NCBI GenBank assembly: GCA_017938765.1
Contig: JAGBAX010000019.1
Coordinates: forward strand, 1 to 56,954
DNA from: Alistipes sp.
GTDB lineage: Bacteria > Bacteroidota > Bacteroidia > Bacteroidales > Rikenellaceae
Length of the DNA stretch: 56,954 nt
Direction of reading: 5' to 3'
Shown one piece after another: positions 43,889 to 53,110 of this stretch. The translations under genes and the position numbers were made by a program. The first letter of the stretch is position 1, and every line of letters begins with the position of its first letter. The notes under the pieces are model-generated. The model saw only the letters and a list, made by a program, of their open reading frames with translations, had not been told where the DNA came from and made no database searches.

Positions 43889-45157
43889 CTATTTTTTCAC
43901 ACATTCAACCCTTGCAAGCTCTATACGTGAGCGTGTAGTACGCAGAATCTTAATCTTAAGTCCATCGAACTCCATCTGTGTACCTGCCACAGGCAACTCC
44001 TGATAGCGAGAGATGATATATCCAGCCAGAGTGTCATACTCGTCACTCTCGGCGATATTAAGTCCGTACTTCTCATTCAGATACTCCACCTCAAGGCGAC
44101 AAGAGAGGACATACTCCGTATCCGAGAGCTGTTTTTCTACCAAGTCCTCAACATCGTGCTCATCCTCAATCTCTCCAAAAATCTGCTCAAGCACATCCTC
44201 AAGCGAGATAATACCCGCCGTTCCGCCAAACTCGTCAATCACTACGGCGATATTACTCTTACGCTTGATAAACTGCGTCAGCACATCCTGCAGAGGTGTC
44301 GTCTCTGCCACAAAATATACATTTATAAGTACCTGCTCAATGCTCTGTGGCGATGTAAAGAGGCTCTTTGAATTGACATATCCGATGATATTATCAACAC
44401 TATTTTTCCAGACGAAAATTCGTGAGTACTTACTCTCAACAAAGCGCTCTGTAAGACTCTCTATCGTTGTCTCGTCAATATCCACAGCCTCCATATCTAC
44501 TCGCGAAACCATACAGTCACGCACACGGAGGTCTGCAAAGTCAAGCGCATTTTGGAACATCTTTATCTCAGCATCAGTATCCGCCTGCACCTCAGTATTA
44601 TTAGAGTCTAACAGACTCTCAAGCTCACTACGGTCAAACTCTGTATGGCGCACAGCCTGAGCGGGCGTACGACCAAAGAGTCGCAACAGTCCGTACGAAA
44701 TGAGCGTGGTAAACTTAGCTACAGGATAGAGTATAATGTAGAAGAAAAATATTACTGGAGCAAAAAATCGGTAGTAGAAGTTCGGATTTGTTCTAATAAT
44801 AGACTTAGGAATATACTCGGCAACAAAAATCACGATTACCGTAGGAATAATAGTCTCAAGGATAAACGAGCCCTCGTTGTATATATCATGCCAGCCGAGC
44901 ATATAGGCCACCGCACGGATAACCTGCGACATACACATAGAGTATACAACCAGCGTGATATTGTTACCCACAAGGATAGTTGTGATATACTGACCCTGAT
45001 TGCGCGAGAAGAGGTCGGCAATAAAATCAAAGACGCGGCTCTGTTTGCGGTCTATCTCGTGCTTGAGGCGGTTCTTATTCAGAAACGCAATCTCCATACC
45101 TGAGAAGAATGCTGACAGAAGCAACATCAGCAGTATGATTACTATCGTTGTTACCAT
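43889..45157 (-). CDS. CNNM/CorC (hemolysin-family) transporter-like protein
   Basis: A 422-residue membrane protein of the CNNM/CorB family. A DUF21 transmembrane domain (IIVLMLL-like helices, with GMEIAFLNKNRLKHEIDRK at about 20-38) has about four helices. Two CBS motifs follow (VRDCMVSRVDMEAVDID about 211-227; QFIKRKSNIAVVIDEFGGTA about 284-303), and the CorC_HlyC domain is C-terminal (EYLNEKYGLNIAESDEYDTL). The family is linked to magnesium efflux. The old name hemolysin is misleading. It precedes ppiD by 100 bp. Confidence 0.9.
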   Translation of the reverse strand: MVTTIVIILLMLLLSAFFSGMEIAFLNKNRLKHEIDRKQSRVFDFIADLFSRNQGQYITTILVGNNITLVVYSMCMSQVIRAVAYMLGWHDIYNEGSFILETIIPTVIVIFVAEYIPKSIIRTNPNFYYRFFAPVIFFFYIILYPVAKFTTLISYGLLRLFGRTPAQAVRHTEFDRSELESLLDSNNTEVQADTDAEIKMFQNALDFADLRVRDCMVSRVDMEAVDIDETTIESLTERFVESKYSRIFVWKNSVDNIIGYVNSKSLFTSPQSIEQVLINVYFVAETTPLQDVLTQFIKRKSNIAVVIDEFGGTAGIISLEDVLEQIFGEIEDEHDVEDLVEKQLSDTEYVLSCRLEVEYLNEKYGLNIAESDEYDTLAGYIISRYQELPVAGTQMEFDGLKIKILRTTRSRIELARVECVKK

Positions 45158-45176
45158 TTTCTTACTATACTATACC

Positions 45177-45929
45177 CTACTCAATTCTATCAGTTACTGG
45201 TTTTACACTATTCTCTCTTAGCTGTGGTGTTTGCAGATTCTGCTGCGGACGGCGGAAAGTTGCATTGGGACGCTGTGCATCCTTCTCTGGCGCAACCTTG
45301 CTCTGCTTTGGTTCTTGCTTTGGTTCTACGGGTTTATCCACCTGTGTAGAGTCTGACTCCTGAGGCATCATATCCTCTTTCATCATCACCTTGCCCTTCC
45401 AGTGGCGGAAGGTGAGCTCTACCATATCCTCATCCGACTCAAAGCCCTCGGTAAGGTGAGTATCATCTGCCGTTACAATTTTTGTATCTACATTTGAGTA
45501 GATGCGCTTTGTGGTTGAGTTCCAGAACAGCTGCTGGGTAAAGACCTTTGTTCCGTCGTGCTTTACTATTCGCACATTTCCCTTTGCCTCCCACAGTTTA
45601 CGATTCTCATAGTAGATGGCGTAGTTGGACTCAAGAGTAGCATTTACTGTTGTCAGTGAGTCATCTTGATAAGTTGTAATCTTGATACCCTTTCTAAACT
45701 CACGATAAGGGTCACGGCCGAGAGTATAACCCTCAAGCAGCGGAGTTGTAAAGCGGTACGACTTACGGCCATTTTCAGAGACCACAATCGTTAGGTTCTG
45801 ACTCTTCTCTGTCATTATAGCATCCAGAGACTCATCAACCACTCTCTTCTCCTCCTTGCACGAAAAGAGCAAAGCACTCCCTAATAAAAGGAGTGCCATT
45901 GCCGAATATCTGTGCAATAATTTTCTCAC
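45177..45929 (-). CDS. lptC: LPS export protein LptC (lipoprotein form)
   Basis: A 250-residue protein with an LptC domain (IVVSENGRKSYRFTTPLLEG, then VNATLESNYAIYYENRKLWE and GNVRIVKHDG), which passes LPS from LptBFG to LptA in the periplasm. I choose the GTG at 45929 (RKLLHRYSAMALLLLGSALL), because it gives a proper n-region before the lipobox LLFSC; the ATG at 45899 would lack positive charges, and longer frames overlap the upstream gene. The lipobox and the C-terminal tail rich in Gln/Pro (about 200-250) are different from the enterobacterial LptC, as is usual in Bacteroidetes. Confidence 0.85.
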   Translation of the reverse strand: MRKLLHRYSAMALLLLGSALLFSCKEEKRVVDESLDAIMTEKSQNLTIVVSENGRKSYRFTTPLLEGYTLGRDPYREFRKGIKITTYQDDSLTTVNATLESNYAIYYENRKLWEAKGNVRIVKHDGTKVFTQQLFWNSTTKRIYSNVDTKIVTADDTHLTEGFESDEDMVELTFRHWKGKVMMKEDMMPQESDSTQVDKPVEPKQEPKQSKVAPEKDAQRPNATFRRPQQNLQTPQLRENSVKPVTDRIE

Positions 45930-45942
45930 TATACTATAATAA

Positions 45943-47292
45943 TTACTGTACGCGAGAACGAACTGTTGTACGGATGCCAGAAGCAAAGCCGCAGTTTACT
46001 GTATAAGAAGAGCCATCAGCAAGCTCGTTGAAGAAGCACTCCTCCTTAGTTGGGAATGCAGCGCGGTAAGCCGCAGCAAGCTGCTTAGCAGCCTCTACAC
46101 GGTCAGCATCCTGAGCCTCAAGCAGTGGCAGAGCCTTCTGAATAAGGTCATATGCTACCCAATATACAGCATCCTTCTGGAGACCTGAGCAACCCTTAGC
46201 ACCATTTACATAGCACTGTGCAAGGAAGAATGGAGCGTGTGGATTCTCTGGATTGATAGCCTGAGCCTCACGGAATGCCTCAACAGCTGATGCAAAGTTG
46301 TTCATACTCATATCAAGGATACCGATACGAACAAAGAGCTTCTCACGCTCTGCTGCAACAGTCTCAGCAGCAAGAGCCTCACGCAAGTACTGGTTAGCCT
46401 TGTCAAAGTTCTTAGTATCCTGGAAGCCCTGTGCAAGGAGCATAGCAACCTCAGAGGTCTTGTTGTTTGCGTAGTGCTTCTCACCTACATTGAAGAAGAA
46501 GTCGCTTGAGCAGTTAGCGCGAGCCATAAGCTTGAATGCCTGCTCAACAATCTTCGCATCCTCTGGGTTTTCAGCAATCTTCTTTGAGAAGATAGTCTCA
46601 AGGTTCTCGCAAGAAGCTGCACCACTCATACCGAAGCACTGCTCAAACTGCTCCTTGAACTGAAGCTGCTCTGGAGCAAGATTCTCAAAGTACTGCGCGT
46701 GGTTGTCATAAGCATTTACAACAGTCATTGCATCAACAACATCATTCTGATAGTCGTCACAAAGGTTCTTAAAGTAGATAGCCACAACCTCTGGGTCAAC
46801 TACACCAGCCTCTTTCTGTGCAGCAATAGCAGCCTCAAAAGCCTCTGCTACGCCCTCACGGTCGTCAGCCTTGTAAGTAAGGTACTCACGAGCCTTACGC
46901 TCAAGCAGGTATACGCGACCACGCTTAGGGTGGTTACCAAAGTTCTCAATACGGATATCGTAGAGAAGCAGAATTGAATCAACATACATCTTCTTCTCAG
47001 CCAAAGTCTCTGCGCGGTTTGCCTTATCCTTGTAGAGCTTTACACCATTTGCATAGATATTCTCAGATGCATTTGGACAAGCCTTAAGGAGCTGCTGAAG
47101 ATAGCGAGCTGCAGAGTTGAAGTGACGGTTTGCAACCTCCTCCTTAAGATAAGAACTTGCAAGGATATTCTCCTTACGCTCCTCTGGTGTGTTACCCCAC
47201 TTTGCATACTTTGGATCGCTAAAATCCTGTGCGGCAGCTGTTGTTGCCACTGCAGCCATAGCTGCTACGATAAAAAACTTAAGTACCTTCAT
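45943..47292 (-). CDS. Exported TPR protein
   Basis: A 449-residue protein with a signal peptide (MKVLKFFIVAAMAAVATTAA, cleavage after AQ near 22) and several tetratricopeptide-like helical repeats (best seen in LFVRIGILDMSMNNFASAVE, then AFREAQAINPENPHAPFFLA, about 329-369). It ends SSYTVNCGFASGIRTTVRSR. Homologues sit between the outer-membrane protein gene and lptC in this conserved cluster. It probably acts in the periplasm as a scaffold; no enzymatic motif is visible. Confidence 0.8.
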   Translation of the reverse strand: MKVLKFFIVAAMAAVATTAAAQDFSDPKYAKWGNTPEERKENILASSYLKEEVANRHFNSAARYLQQLLKACPNASENIYANGVKLYKDKANRAETLAEKKMYVDSILLLYDIRIENFGNHPKRGRVYLLERKAREYLTYKADDREGVAEAFEAAIAAQKEAGVVDPEVVAIYFKNLCDDYQNDVVDAMTVVNAYDNHAQYFENLAPEQLQFKEQFEQCFGMSGAASCENLETIFSKKIAENPEDAKIVEQAFKLMARANCSSDFFFNVGEKHYANNKTSEVAMLLAQGFQDTKNFDKANQYLREALAAETVAAEREKLFVRIGILDMSMNNFASAVEAFREAQAINPENPHAPFFLAQCYVNGAKGCSGLQKDAVYWVAYDLIQKALPLLEAQDADRVEAAKQLAAAYRAAFPTKEECFFNELADGSSYTVNCGFASGIRTTVRSRVQ

Positions 47293-47336
47293 TTTGTTTC
47301 TATTTTTATGTTATTAATTTGTTCTGTTTCAACACA

Positions 47337-48728
47337 TTAATCAATCTTAGGACGTACAAACCAGTAATCCTCGCCAAAGAGTGAGAAGCCAAGACTCACC
47401 TTGATATAGTTCTGGCGAATTAATCCCACACGCTTGTTTAACTTCGGCATAATAACTGACGATAAATTACCTCGTCCACCAATCTCAATGCCTGCATTGA
47501 TGCTCGTTGCACCCATAAATCGGAGTGGGAATCCAAAACCTGCTGTTACAGCCCACTGGTCAATACTACGACCCTCAAAGCTCTGGTAGTAGTCGCCATA
47601 GCGAGCGCCTATGCGGTAAGAGATACGCTTAAAGTAGTTACGCACATCAAATCGGTTTGGCACATACTCAAATCCGAACTTATATGTGTGAGTGTCTACA
47701 TACTTAATGCTCATACCACTGAAGGCATCCTGCTGGAAGAAGGCGTTATCTCCACCCCAGTTATTGTATGAGTAGTCAAAGTTAGCAATAAACTTAGCAT
47801 CCTGGTAGCAAACACCTGCATTTACAGCATGTGGCAAGCGCATCTGTCCGCGAGAGTCCTCCTGACTAACAATTGTAGAGGAGTGGTCGCCAATATATAC
47901 TGTCTGCTGGAGTTTCGGACGCAACGGGCCACCGTAGTCATATGTAGCACCAACAGTAAGCATACGCTTCTTTGTTGAGATGATGTTCCACTGAATACCT
48001 GCCTGAAACTTAAAGTTTGAAAAGGCGTAGTCATCAAGACCTATTGTACTAACAAAGTTACCTGAGCCAACATAGTCGCCATAGATAGATGTTGAGTAGT
48101 TGTGCTGGATGTTACCCCAGTAGTACTTAGCAGCAAGACCGATTGAAAAGCCTCGGAAAATCTCCCAACCAAGTCCAGCCTTAACCTCTGTCACATCGCC
48201 ATCGCCCTGGTAGTTATACATCACACCACCTACAGTACCCCAGATATCCTCGCTCTGTTCAAAGGTGTGCATCTTGTATCCTACACTACCATAAGGAGTA
48301 AGGCTAAAACCAAATCCCAGACCCTTAGCTATAGGCATCTGGATTGCAATCTCTCGGAAATTTATGATGTTGCGAGCATTCTCTGCTGTAGTATAATCAT
48401 CCGCAGAGGTTGAGTTGAACTTGCGCTGCTGGTTCTTAAGGAAGTTACCCTCAATACCCACCTCAAGGATAAAACTCTTTGGCAGTGTTGCACTGTAACC
48501 TGCGGGGTTAAGCATGCTTGCCATCTGCGTGCTACGCATAGCTACACCCGTACCACCCATTGTGCGGTTAATTGCATTTCCGTGCGTACCCAACTCTCCA
48601 ACACCGTACATTGTGTATGGAGAGTAGGCATTTACAGCCGACTCCTGCGCCGAAACGCTATTAACCCCAAAAAGGATAACGACAATAGCCGCCAAAATTA
48701 CTCTACTATATTTTGTCACTCTCTGCAT
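47337..48728 (-). CDS. Outer-membrane beta-barrel protein (FadL/OmpP1-like)
   Basis: A 463-residue barrel protein. After the signal peptide (MQRVTKYSRVILAAIVVILF...VSAQ) the plug-like N-terminus reads NAYSPYTMYGVGELGTHGNA then MASMLNPAGYSA, the pattern of FadL/OmpP1 relatives in Bacteroidetes. Alternating hydrophobic strands run to the C-terminus, which ends with an aromatic pattern (FGEDYWFVRPKID). Its start overlaps the end of coaX by 23 nt. A transport role for hydrophobic compounds is typical of the family but unproven for this member. Confidence 0.78.
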   Translation of the reverse strand: MQRVTKYSRVILAAIVVILFGVNSVSAQESAVNAYSPYTMYGVGELGTHGNAINRTMGGTGVAMRSTQMASMLNPAGYSATLPKSFILEVGIEGNFLKNQQRKFNSTSADDYTTAENARNIINFREIAIQMPIAKGLGFGFSLTPYGSVGYKMHTFEQSEDIWGTVGGVMYNYQGDGDVTEVKAGLGWEIFRGFSIGLAAKYYWGNIQHNYSTSIYGDYVGSGNFVSTIGLDDYAFSNFKFQAGIQWNIISTKKRMLTVGATYDYGGPLRPKLQQTVYIGDHSSTIVSQEDSRGQMRLPHAVNAGVCYQDAKFIANFDYSYNNWGGDNAFFQQDAFSGMSIKYVDTHTYKFGFEYVPNRFDVRNYFKRISYRIGARYGDYYQSFEGRSIDQWAVTAGFGFPLRFMGATSINAGIEIGGRGNLSSVIMPKLNKRVGLIRQNYIKVSLGFSLFGEDYWFVRPKID

Positions 48729-49461
48729 TATATTCCAAAATTCTATTTAGTCCGCTATACATAACATTGCGACCCGCAAATATCGCACTTTTAATTTGAT
48801 TAACAAAATATTCAGCGTCTCCTCCGATAAAAATAATCAAATTTTTGCTGTTTTTTTTGCAAAATGCCTCAATATACCCTTTTACTTCGTAAAAAACGCT
48901 CTGCATAACGCCGAATTTTATTGCATCTGTAGTCGTCTTACCTACAAGCAACTCCTCACTCTCCACCCCCATCGGAGAACAGAGTGGCAAGAGAGCCGTC
49001 TTCTCACTCAGAGCCTCAAACCTCATATCTACACCCGGCGAGATATTTCCGCCAAGAAATACTCCGTTTGACACAAAGTCAATGGTTATGGCCGTTCCCG
49101 CATCAATGATAACCATCTGCTTATCAGCGCCATACATCTCTACCGCTCCTACTGCCGCCGCTATGCGGTCTGTGCCGAGCATCGCCTTGTCATACTCAAC
49201 GGCTATCGGCACGGGCGTTGTACGCTCAAAACAAAGAACATATTGCACCCTCCGCCCAACTATCTCCGCTGTGTGAGAAGCATCACCACGCGTAGAGGAG
49301 ATAATTGCCTTTGAGGGGGCAAACCTACAACAAAGCTCGTCAACAATCTCTTCTGTCAATTCGGTCACTACCCTCTCCTCCAGAATGTTGTTGTCTGTAC
49401 TAATAACGGCAATTTTGTGAAAAGTATTGCCCGTATCGATGATTAAATTACACTTTTGCAT
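48706..49461 (-). CDS. coaX: Type III pantothenate kinase
   Basis: A 251-residue CoaX, the first enzyme of CoA synthesis, of the ASKHA fold. NLIIDTGNT (4-12) is the phosphate-binding P-loop, TDRIAAAVGA (about 98-107) and VIIDAGTAITIDFV (about 118-131) the other conserved blocks, followed by GGNISPGVDMRFEAL. I use the ATG at 49461 so that the protein begins MQKCNLIID; a frame from 49506 adds 15 unneeded residues. A 31-bp relic of its 5' coding part is repeated upstream at 49566-49596. Confidence 0.92.
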   Translation of the reverse strand: MQKCNLIIDTGNTFHKIAVISTDNNILEERVVTELTEEIVDELCCRFAPSKAIISSTRGDASHTAEIVGRRVQYVLCFERTTPVPIAVEYDKAMLGTDRIAAAVGAVEMYGADKQMVIIDAGTAITIDFVSNGVFLGGNISPGVDMRFEALSEKTALLPLCSPMGVESEELLVGKTTTDAIKFGVMQSVFYEVKGYIEAFCKKNSKNLIIFIGGDAEYFVNQIKSAIFAGRNVMYSGLNRILEYNAESDKI

Positions 49462-49519
49462 TATTTCTCGCTTTACCTCTCGGTACATATTGCCGTTAAA
49501 TTGCATCTTTACATTCCCT

Positions 49520-49546
49520 CCAAACCTCCCTTTGGCAAAGGGAGGC
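49520..49546. repeat. Near-perfect C-rich palindrome upstream of coaX
   Basis: CCTCCCTTTG-G-CAAAGGGAGG (49525-49545) is preceded by TTCCCTCCAAA, the same design as the hairpins at 31803-31841 and 38880-38899. Confidence 0.5.
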
Positions 49547-49565
49547 TTAGATACGCCACCTCAAC

Positions 49566-49596
49566 GAAAAGTATTGCCCGTATCAATGATTAAATT
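49566..49596 (-). repeat. Duplicated fragment of the coaX 5' coding region
   Basis: These 31 bp repeat 49419-49449 (codons for LIIDTGNTF of coaX) with one base changed. The fragment is out of context and followed by the ATTAGC-type repeat units. It is a relic of a local duplication spanning the gap between mfd and coaX. Confidence 0.65.
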
Positions 49597-49678
49597 CGCC
49601 ATTGGCCGTTGGCTATTAGCTATTAGCAGTTAGTTTACAATCTTGCAAATTTACCATAAATCCTTGTGAAATCCAAAA

Positions 49679-49750
49679 ATTTAGGGAAATTAAAGAGTTT
49701 AGGGAATTTAGTGAATCTACACTAAACTCCCTAAGCTCCCTAAACTCCTT
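49679..49750. terminator. Hairpin downstream of mfd
   Basis: GAGTTTAGGGAATTTAGTG pairs with CACTAAACTCCCTAAGCTC across a 6-nt loop (with a few mismatches). It lies 15-85 bp after the mfd stop and may terminate it. A similar TTTAGGG / CCCTAAA-type sequence recurs at about 56337-56395. Confidence 0.45.
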
Positions 49751-49764
49751 TACCTGCGTAGCAC

Positions 49765-52700
49765 CTACGACTTAAGGTCAGTCAGTACCTTAACACCATC
49801 TGCCACTGTAGCCACTTGGCGCACGGTCATGGCGAGTTTGGTGTCGCGCTGTTTGAGGACAAAGCGCTCTGGCTGTGCGGTGACTTTGCGCAGCAGGTTC
49901 ATAAACTGTTCGGTCTTATAGAATGGCGAGTGGTCATCGCCCACGAAGTTTACTATCATAAATCCATTCTTGACCTTCACGCGCTCAATACCTATCTCGG
50001 CAGCCACCCATCTAAGGCGCACCACATCAAGCAGTTGTCGCGCAGCATCTGGCAATCGTCCAAATCTATCTACCAGGCGAGCCTCAAACTCTTCAAGTCG
50101 CTTCTGGTCAACGATAGAGTCAAGCTCGCGATAGAGCCTGAGTCGCTCGGCAGACTGTTGCACATAATCGGCTGGCAATGAGGCATCTACACCAAGCTCT
50201 ACAGCCACATCGTCTACATAGCTCAATCTATCAACAACCTTCTGCTCCTCATGGCTCAATCCTGCCACATCCAATCCCTCGGCACGCAGCTCGGCTATTG
50301 CCTCGTTCATAATCTTCTGGTAGGTCTCAAAGCCTATGTCAGCAATAAATCCGCTCTGCTCGGCACCCAGCAGGTTACCAGCGCCGCGAATATCAAGGTC
50401 CTGCATAGCGATATTAAATCCAGAGCCCAAATCCGAAAACTCCTCAATAGCTCTCAGTCGTCGGCGCGCATCGCTACTGAGCAGTTCATCTGGTTTGCTG
50501 AGCAGGTAGCAGTATGCCTTGCGGTCACTTCTACCCACACGGCCACGCAGCTGGTGCAGGTTGCTCAGTCCAAAACGGTCGGCGTTGTTGATAATTATAG
50601 TATTTACATTCGGAATATCTACGCCACTCTCAATGATAGATGTTGCCACAAGCACATCACTCTCGCCGTAGATAAAGTCCATAATGAGCTTCTCCATCTC
50701 GGCAGGCTTCATTCGTCCATGTGCCGCAACAACGCGAGCCTTTGGACAGAGGCGCGAAATAATACCGCGAATCTCCTCAAGCTGCTCCACATTGTTGTGT
50801 ATAAAGTAGACCTGGCCACCTCGTGACAGCTCCGCTTCAACAGCATCCTGAACAAGCTCCTCGGAGAATGTATGTGACTCAGTAATAATCGGTTGGCGGT
50901 TTGGTGGAGGTGTAGAAATTACCGACAAATCGCGCGAACCCATAAGCGAGAACTGCAGTGTTCGCGGGATAGGCGTTGCGGTAAGAGTAAGAGTATCAAC
51001 ATTGACACTCATCTGCGTAAGTTTCTCCTTCGCCGCCACACCAAAGCGCTGTTCCTCATCAATAATAAGCAGTCCCAAGTCGCGGAACTTGATAGCACTG
51101 CCGAGCATCTTGTGCGTACCGATAAGGATATCAATCTTACCACTCTCAAGCTCTTCGGCTATCTGTCGCGTCTGCTTGGCGCTCTTTGAGCGGTTTAGAT
51201 ACTCCACACGCACTGGCATATCGCGTAGTCGCTCGGTAAATGAGCGGTAGTGTTGCAATGCAAGGATTGTTGTAGGCACAAGCACTGCCACCTGCTTACC
51301 ATCTACAGCGGCCTTAAATGCCGCGCGTATAGCCACCTCGGTCTTTCCAAAGCCCACATCGCCACAGATAAGTCGGTCCATAGGACGTGACGACTCCATA
51401 TCGCTCTTCACAGCCTCAATAGCCCTCTGCTGGTCGGCCGTCTCCTCATAGCGGAACGAAGCCTCCATAGCCTGCTGCAAGTAGCTATCTGGAGAAAAGG
51501 CAAAGCCTTCACTGGCCTTTCGTTTGGCATAAAGGGCAATCAACTCGCGCGAGATATCCTTCACAGCCCTCTTTGTCGCCGTCTTAAGCTTCTGCCAAGC
51601 GCCACTGCCGAGCTTATGCACCTTTGGTCGCTCGCCATCGCCACTCTTGTAGCGAGATATGCAGTGCAATGAGTGTACATTTATAAATAACACATCGCCA
51701 TCACGATAGACAAGCTTAATAACCTCTCGTGGCTTGCCTCCATTAGGGTCTGGAAGGGTTACAAGGCCATCAAAGCGACCCACACCATGATCTATATGGA
51801 CAATATAATCGCCCACACGCAGAGCATTAAGCTCGGCAACGGTCATCTGCTCGTCACGCTTAATCTCGCCATTAATCTTATACCTGCGATAGCGGTCAAA
51901 GAGCTGATGCTCGGTATATAGGCACAACTGCGTGTCGTAATCTACAAATCCCTCATGGAGAATCACACGCAGCATCTCTAACTTAACCTCAGGGCGGTTT
52001 ATGCTATAGAAGATATTATCTAATCTCTCCATCTGCGCCAGATTATCCGAGAGAATATAACAGCGAAAGCCCTCCTCCTTGCGCGCCGTAATATCATCGG
52101 CAAGCATCTCAAAGTTCTTGCTAAACTGTCGCTGTGGTTGCGTGTGGAACTGAATAGTGGCTGTAGCAGGTCGCTCTGTAATGTTGTTGTGCAGAGATAG
52201 CAATGTACTACTCTGCATATCGCGGAGCAACTCTACGCGCGAAGTTAGAAGTTCTGTTGCTCGTTCTGGCTCGTCACTCTGATTGAGATACTTTACCCTT
52301 ACATCGTCAACCTTTCGCAGTGCATAGTCAGCATCGTAAAACCAGTATCTCGCACTCTCGCCAGCAAAGGCTGCAAGGGAGACCTGCCCTGCCTGTGAAC
52401 GATTTACATTGCCGATGATTGTAATTGAGTCTAATTTATCCGAAGAGAGCTGATTACCAATCTCAAAACGGCGCAGTGAGTCCACCTCATCGCCGAAGAA
52501 ATCGAGTCGGTATGGCTTTGACTCAACATACGAGAATATATCCACAATACCTCCTCGGACTGAGTACTGCCCTGGCTCATAGACAAAGTCTACACGCTCA
52601 AAGCCCAGACTCTCAAGGATATCGACCAGCTCAGTTATCTTAATAGCATCTCTGCAACTGATAGTCACAGAGTTTTCATCAAGCTGCGTTGCGCCTACCA

Positions 52701-53094
52701 CCCTTTCTGCAAGTGCCTCTGGGTATGTACAAAGAACAAGGTAGTCGGTGGCGACAAGTCCCTGTATAGCATTAATCGCATTTGTACGCATAACAACGCT
52801 CTGTGCCTCCTCCTGACCGTAGAGTATAGAGCGTTTATAAGCAGACGGGAAGAAGAGCACCCTCTTCTCGTCAAGCAGTGCGTAGAGGTCATTCATCAAG
52901 TATGCTGCCTGATCACGATCCTCTGCCACAACAATATGTAGGCCCGCAGTTTTTGCCACCGCCGCAGCCAAATAAAACGAAAGGGCACCTCCGACTAACT
53001 CGTTAAGGTAGACGGTGTTGCCCTTCTGTTTTAGTTCTCTTTGCAGCTGTGCAAATGGTTTTGTCTGCACCGCTGTCTGAAGTAGTTTGTGCAT
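49765..53094 (-). CDS. mfd: Transcription-repair coupling factor Mfd
   Basis: A 1109-residue SF2 translocase that removes stalled RNA polymerase and recruits UvrA. The UvrB-like N-terminal modules come first, then the RNA-polymerase-interacting CarD-like domain (VGDYIVHIDHGVGRFDGLVT, about 428-447). The helicase core has GDVGFGKTEVAIRAAF (Walker A, about 576-591), DEEQRFG (about 678-684), ATPIPRTLQFS and the RecG-like LHQLRGRVGRSDRKAYCYLL. The TRCF domain is at the end (SYVDDVAVELGVDASLPADY). Length is as expected. It ends near a hairpin (49679-49750), and 16 bp separate it from RNase G. Confidence 0.97.
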   Translation of the reverse strand: MHKLLQTAVQTKPFAQLQRELKQKGNTVYLNELVGGALSFYLAAAVAKTAGLHIVVAEDRDQAAYLMNDLYALLDEKRVLFFPSAYKRSILYGQEEAQSVVMRTNAINAIQGLVATDYLVLCTYPEALAERVVGATQLDENSVTISCRDAIKITELVDILESLGFERVDFVYEPGQYSVRGGIVDIFSYVESKPYRLDFFGDEVDSLRRFEIGNQLSSDKLDSITIIGNVNRSQAGQVSLAAFAGESARYWFYDADYALRKVDDVRVKYLNQSDEPERATELLTSRVELLRDMQSSTLLSLHNNITERPATATIQFHTQPQRQFSKNFEMLADDITARKEEGFRCYILSDNLAQMERLDNIFYSINRPEVKLEMLRVILHEGFVDYDTQLCLYTEHQLFDRYRRYKINGEIKRDEQMTVAELNALRVGDYIVHIDHGVGRFDGLVTLPDPNGGKPREVIKLVYRDGDVLFINVHSLHCISRYKSGDGERPKVHKLGSGAWQKLKTATKRAVKDISRELIALYAKRKASEGFAFSPDSYLQQAMEASFRYEETADQQRAIEAVKSDMESSRPMDRLICGDVGFGKTEVAIRAAFKAAVDGKQVAVLVPTTILALQHYRSFTERLRDMPVRVEYLNRSKSAKQTRQIAEELESGKIDILIGTHKMLGSAIKFRDLGLLIIDEEQRFGVAAKEKLTQMSVNVDTLTLTATPIPRTLQFSLMGSRDLSVISTPPPNRQPIITESHTFSEELVQDAVEAELSRGGQVYFIHNNVEQLEEIRGIISRLCPKARVVAAHGRMKPAEMEKLIMDFIYGESDVLVATSIIESGVDIPNVNTIIINNADRFGLSNLHQLRGRVGRSDRKAYCYLLSKPDELLSSDARRRLRAIEEFSDLGSGFNIAMQDLDIRGAGNLLGAEQSGFIADIGFETYQKIMNEAIAELRAEGLDVAGLSHEEQKVVDRLSYVDDVAVELGVDASLPADYVQQSAERLRLYRELDSIVDQKRLEEFEARLVDRFGRLPDAARQLLDVVRLRWVAAEIGIERVKVKNGFMIVNFVGDDHSPFYKTEQFMNLLRKVTAQPERFVLKQRDTKLAMTVRQVATVADGVKVLTDLKS

Positions 53095-53110
53095 CTTTAC
53101 AGGTTATACC

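Noticed and set aside
44013-44660. A 215-codon plus-strand open frame opposite the CNNM-like gene
   Set aside because: Composition is Ser- and Thr-rich, as expected from reading the complement of the CBS/CorC coding region; no motif or start signal.
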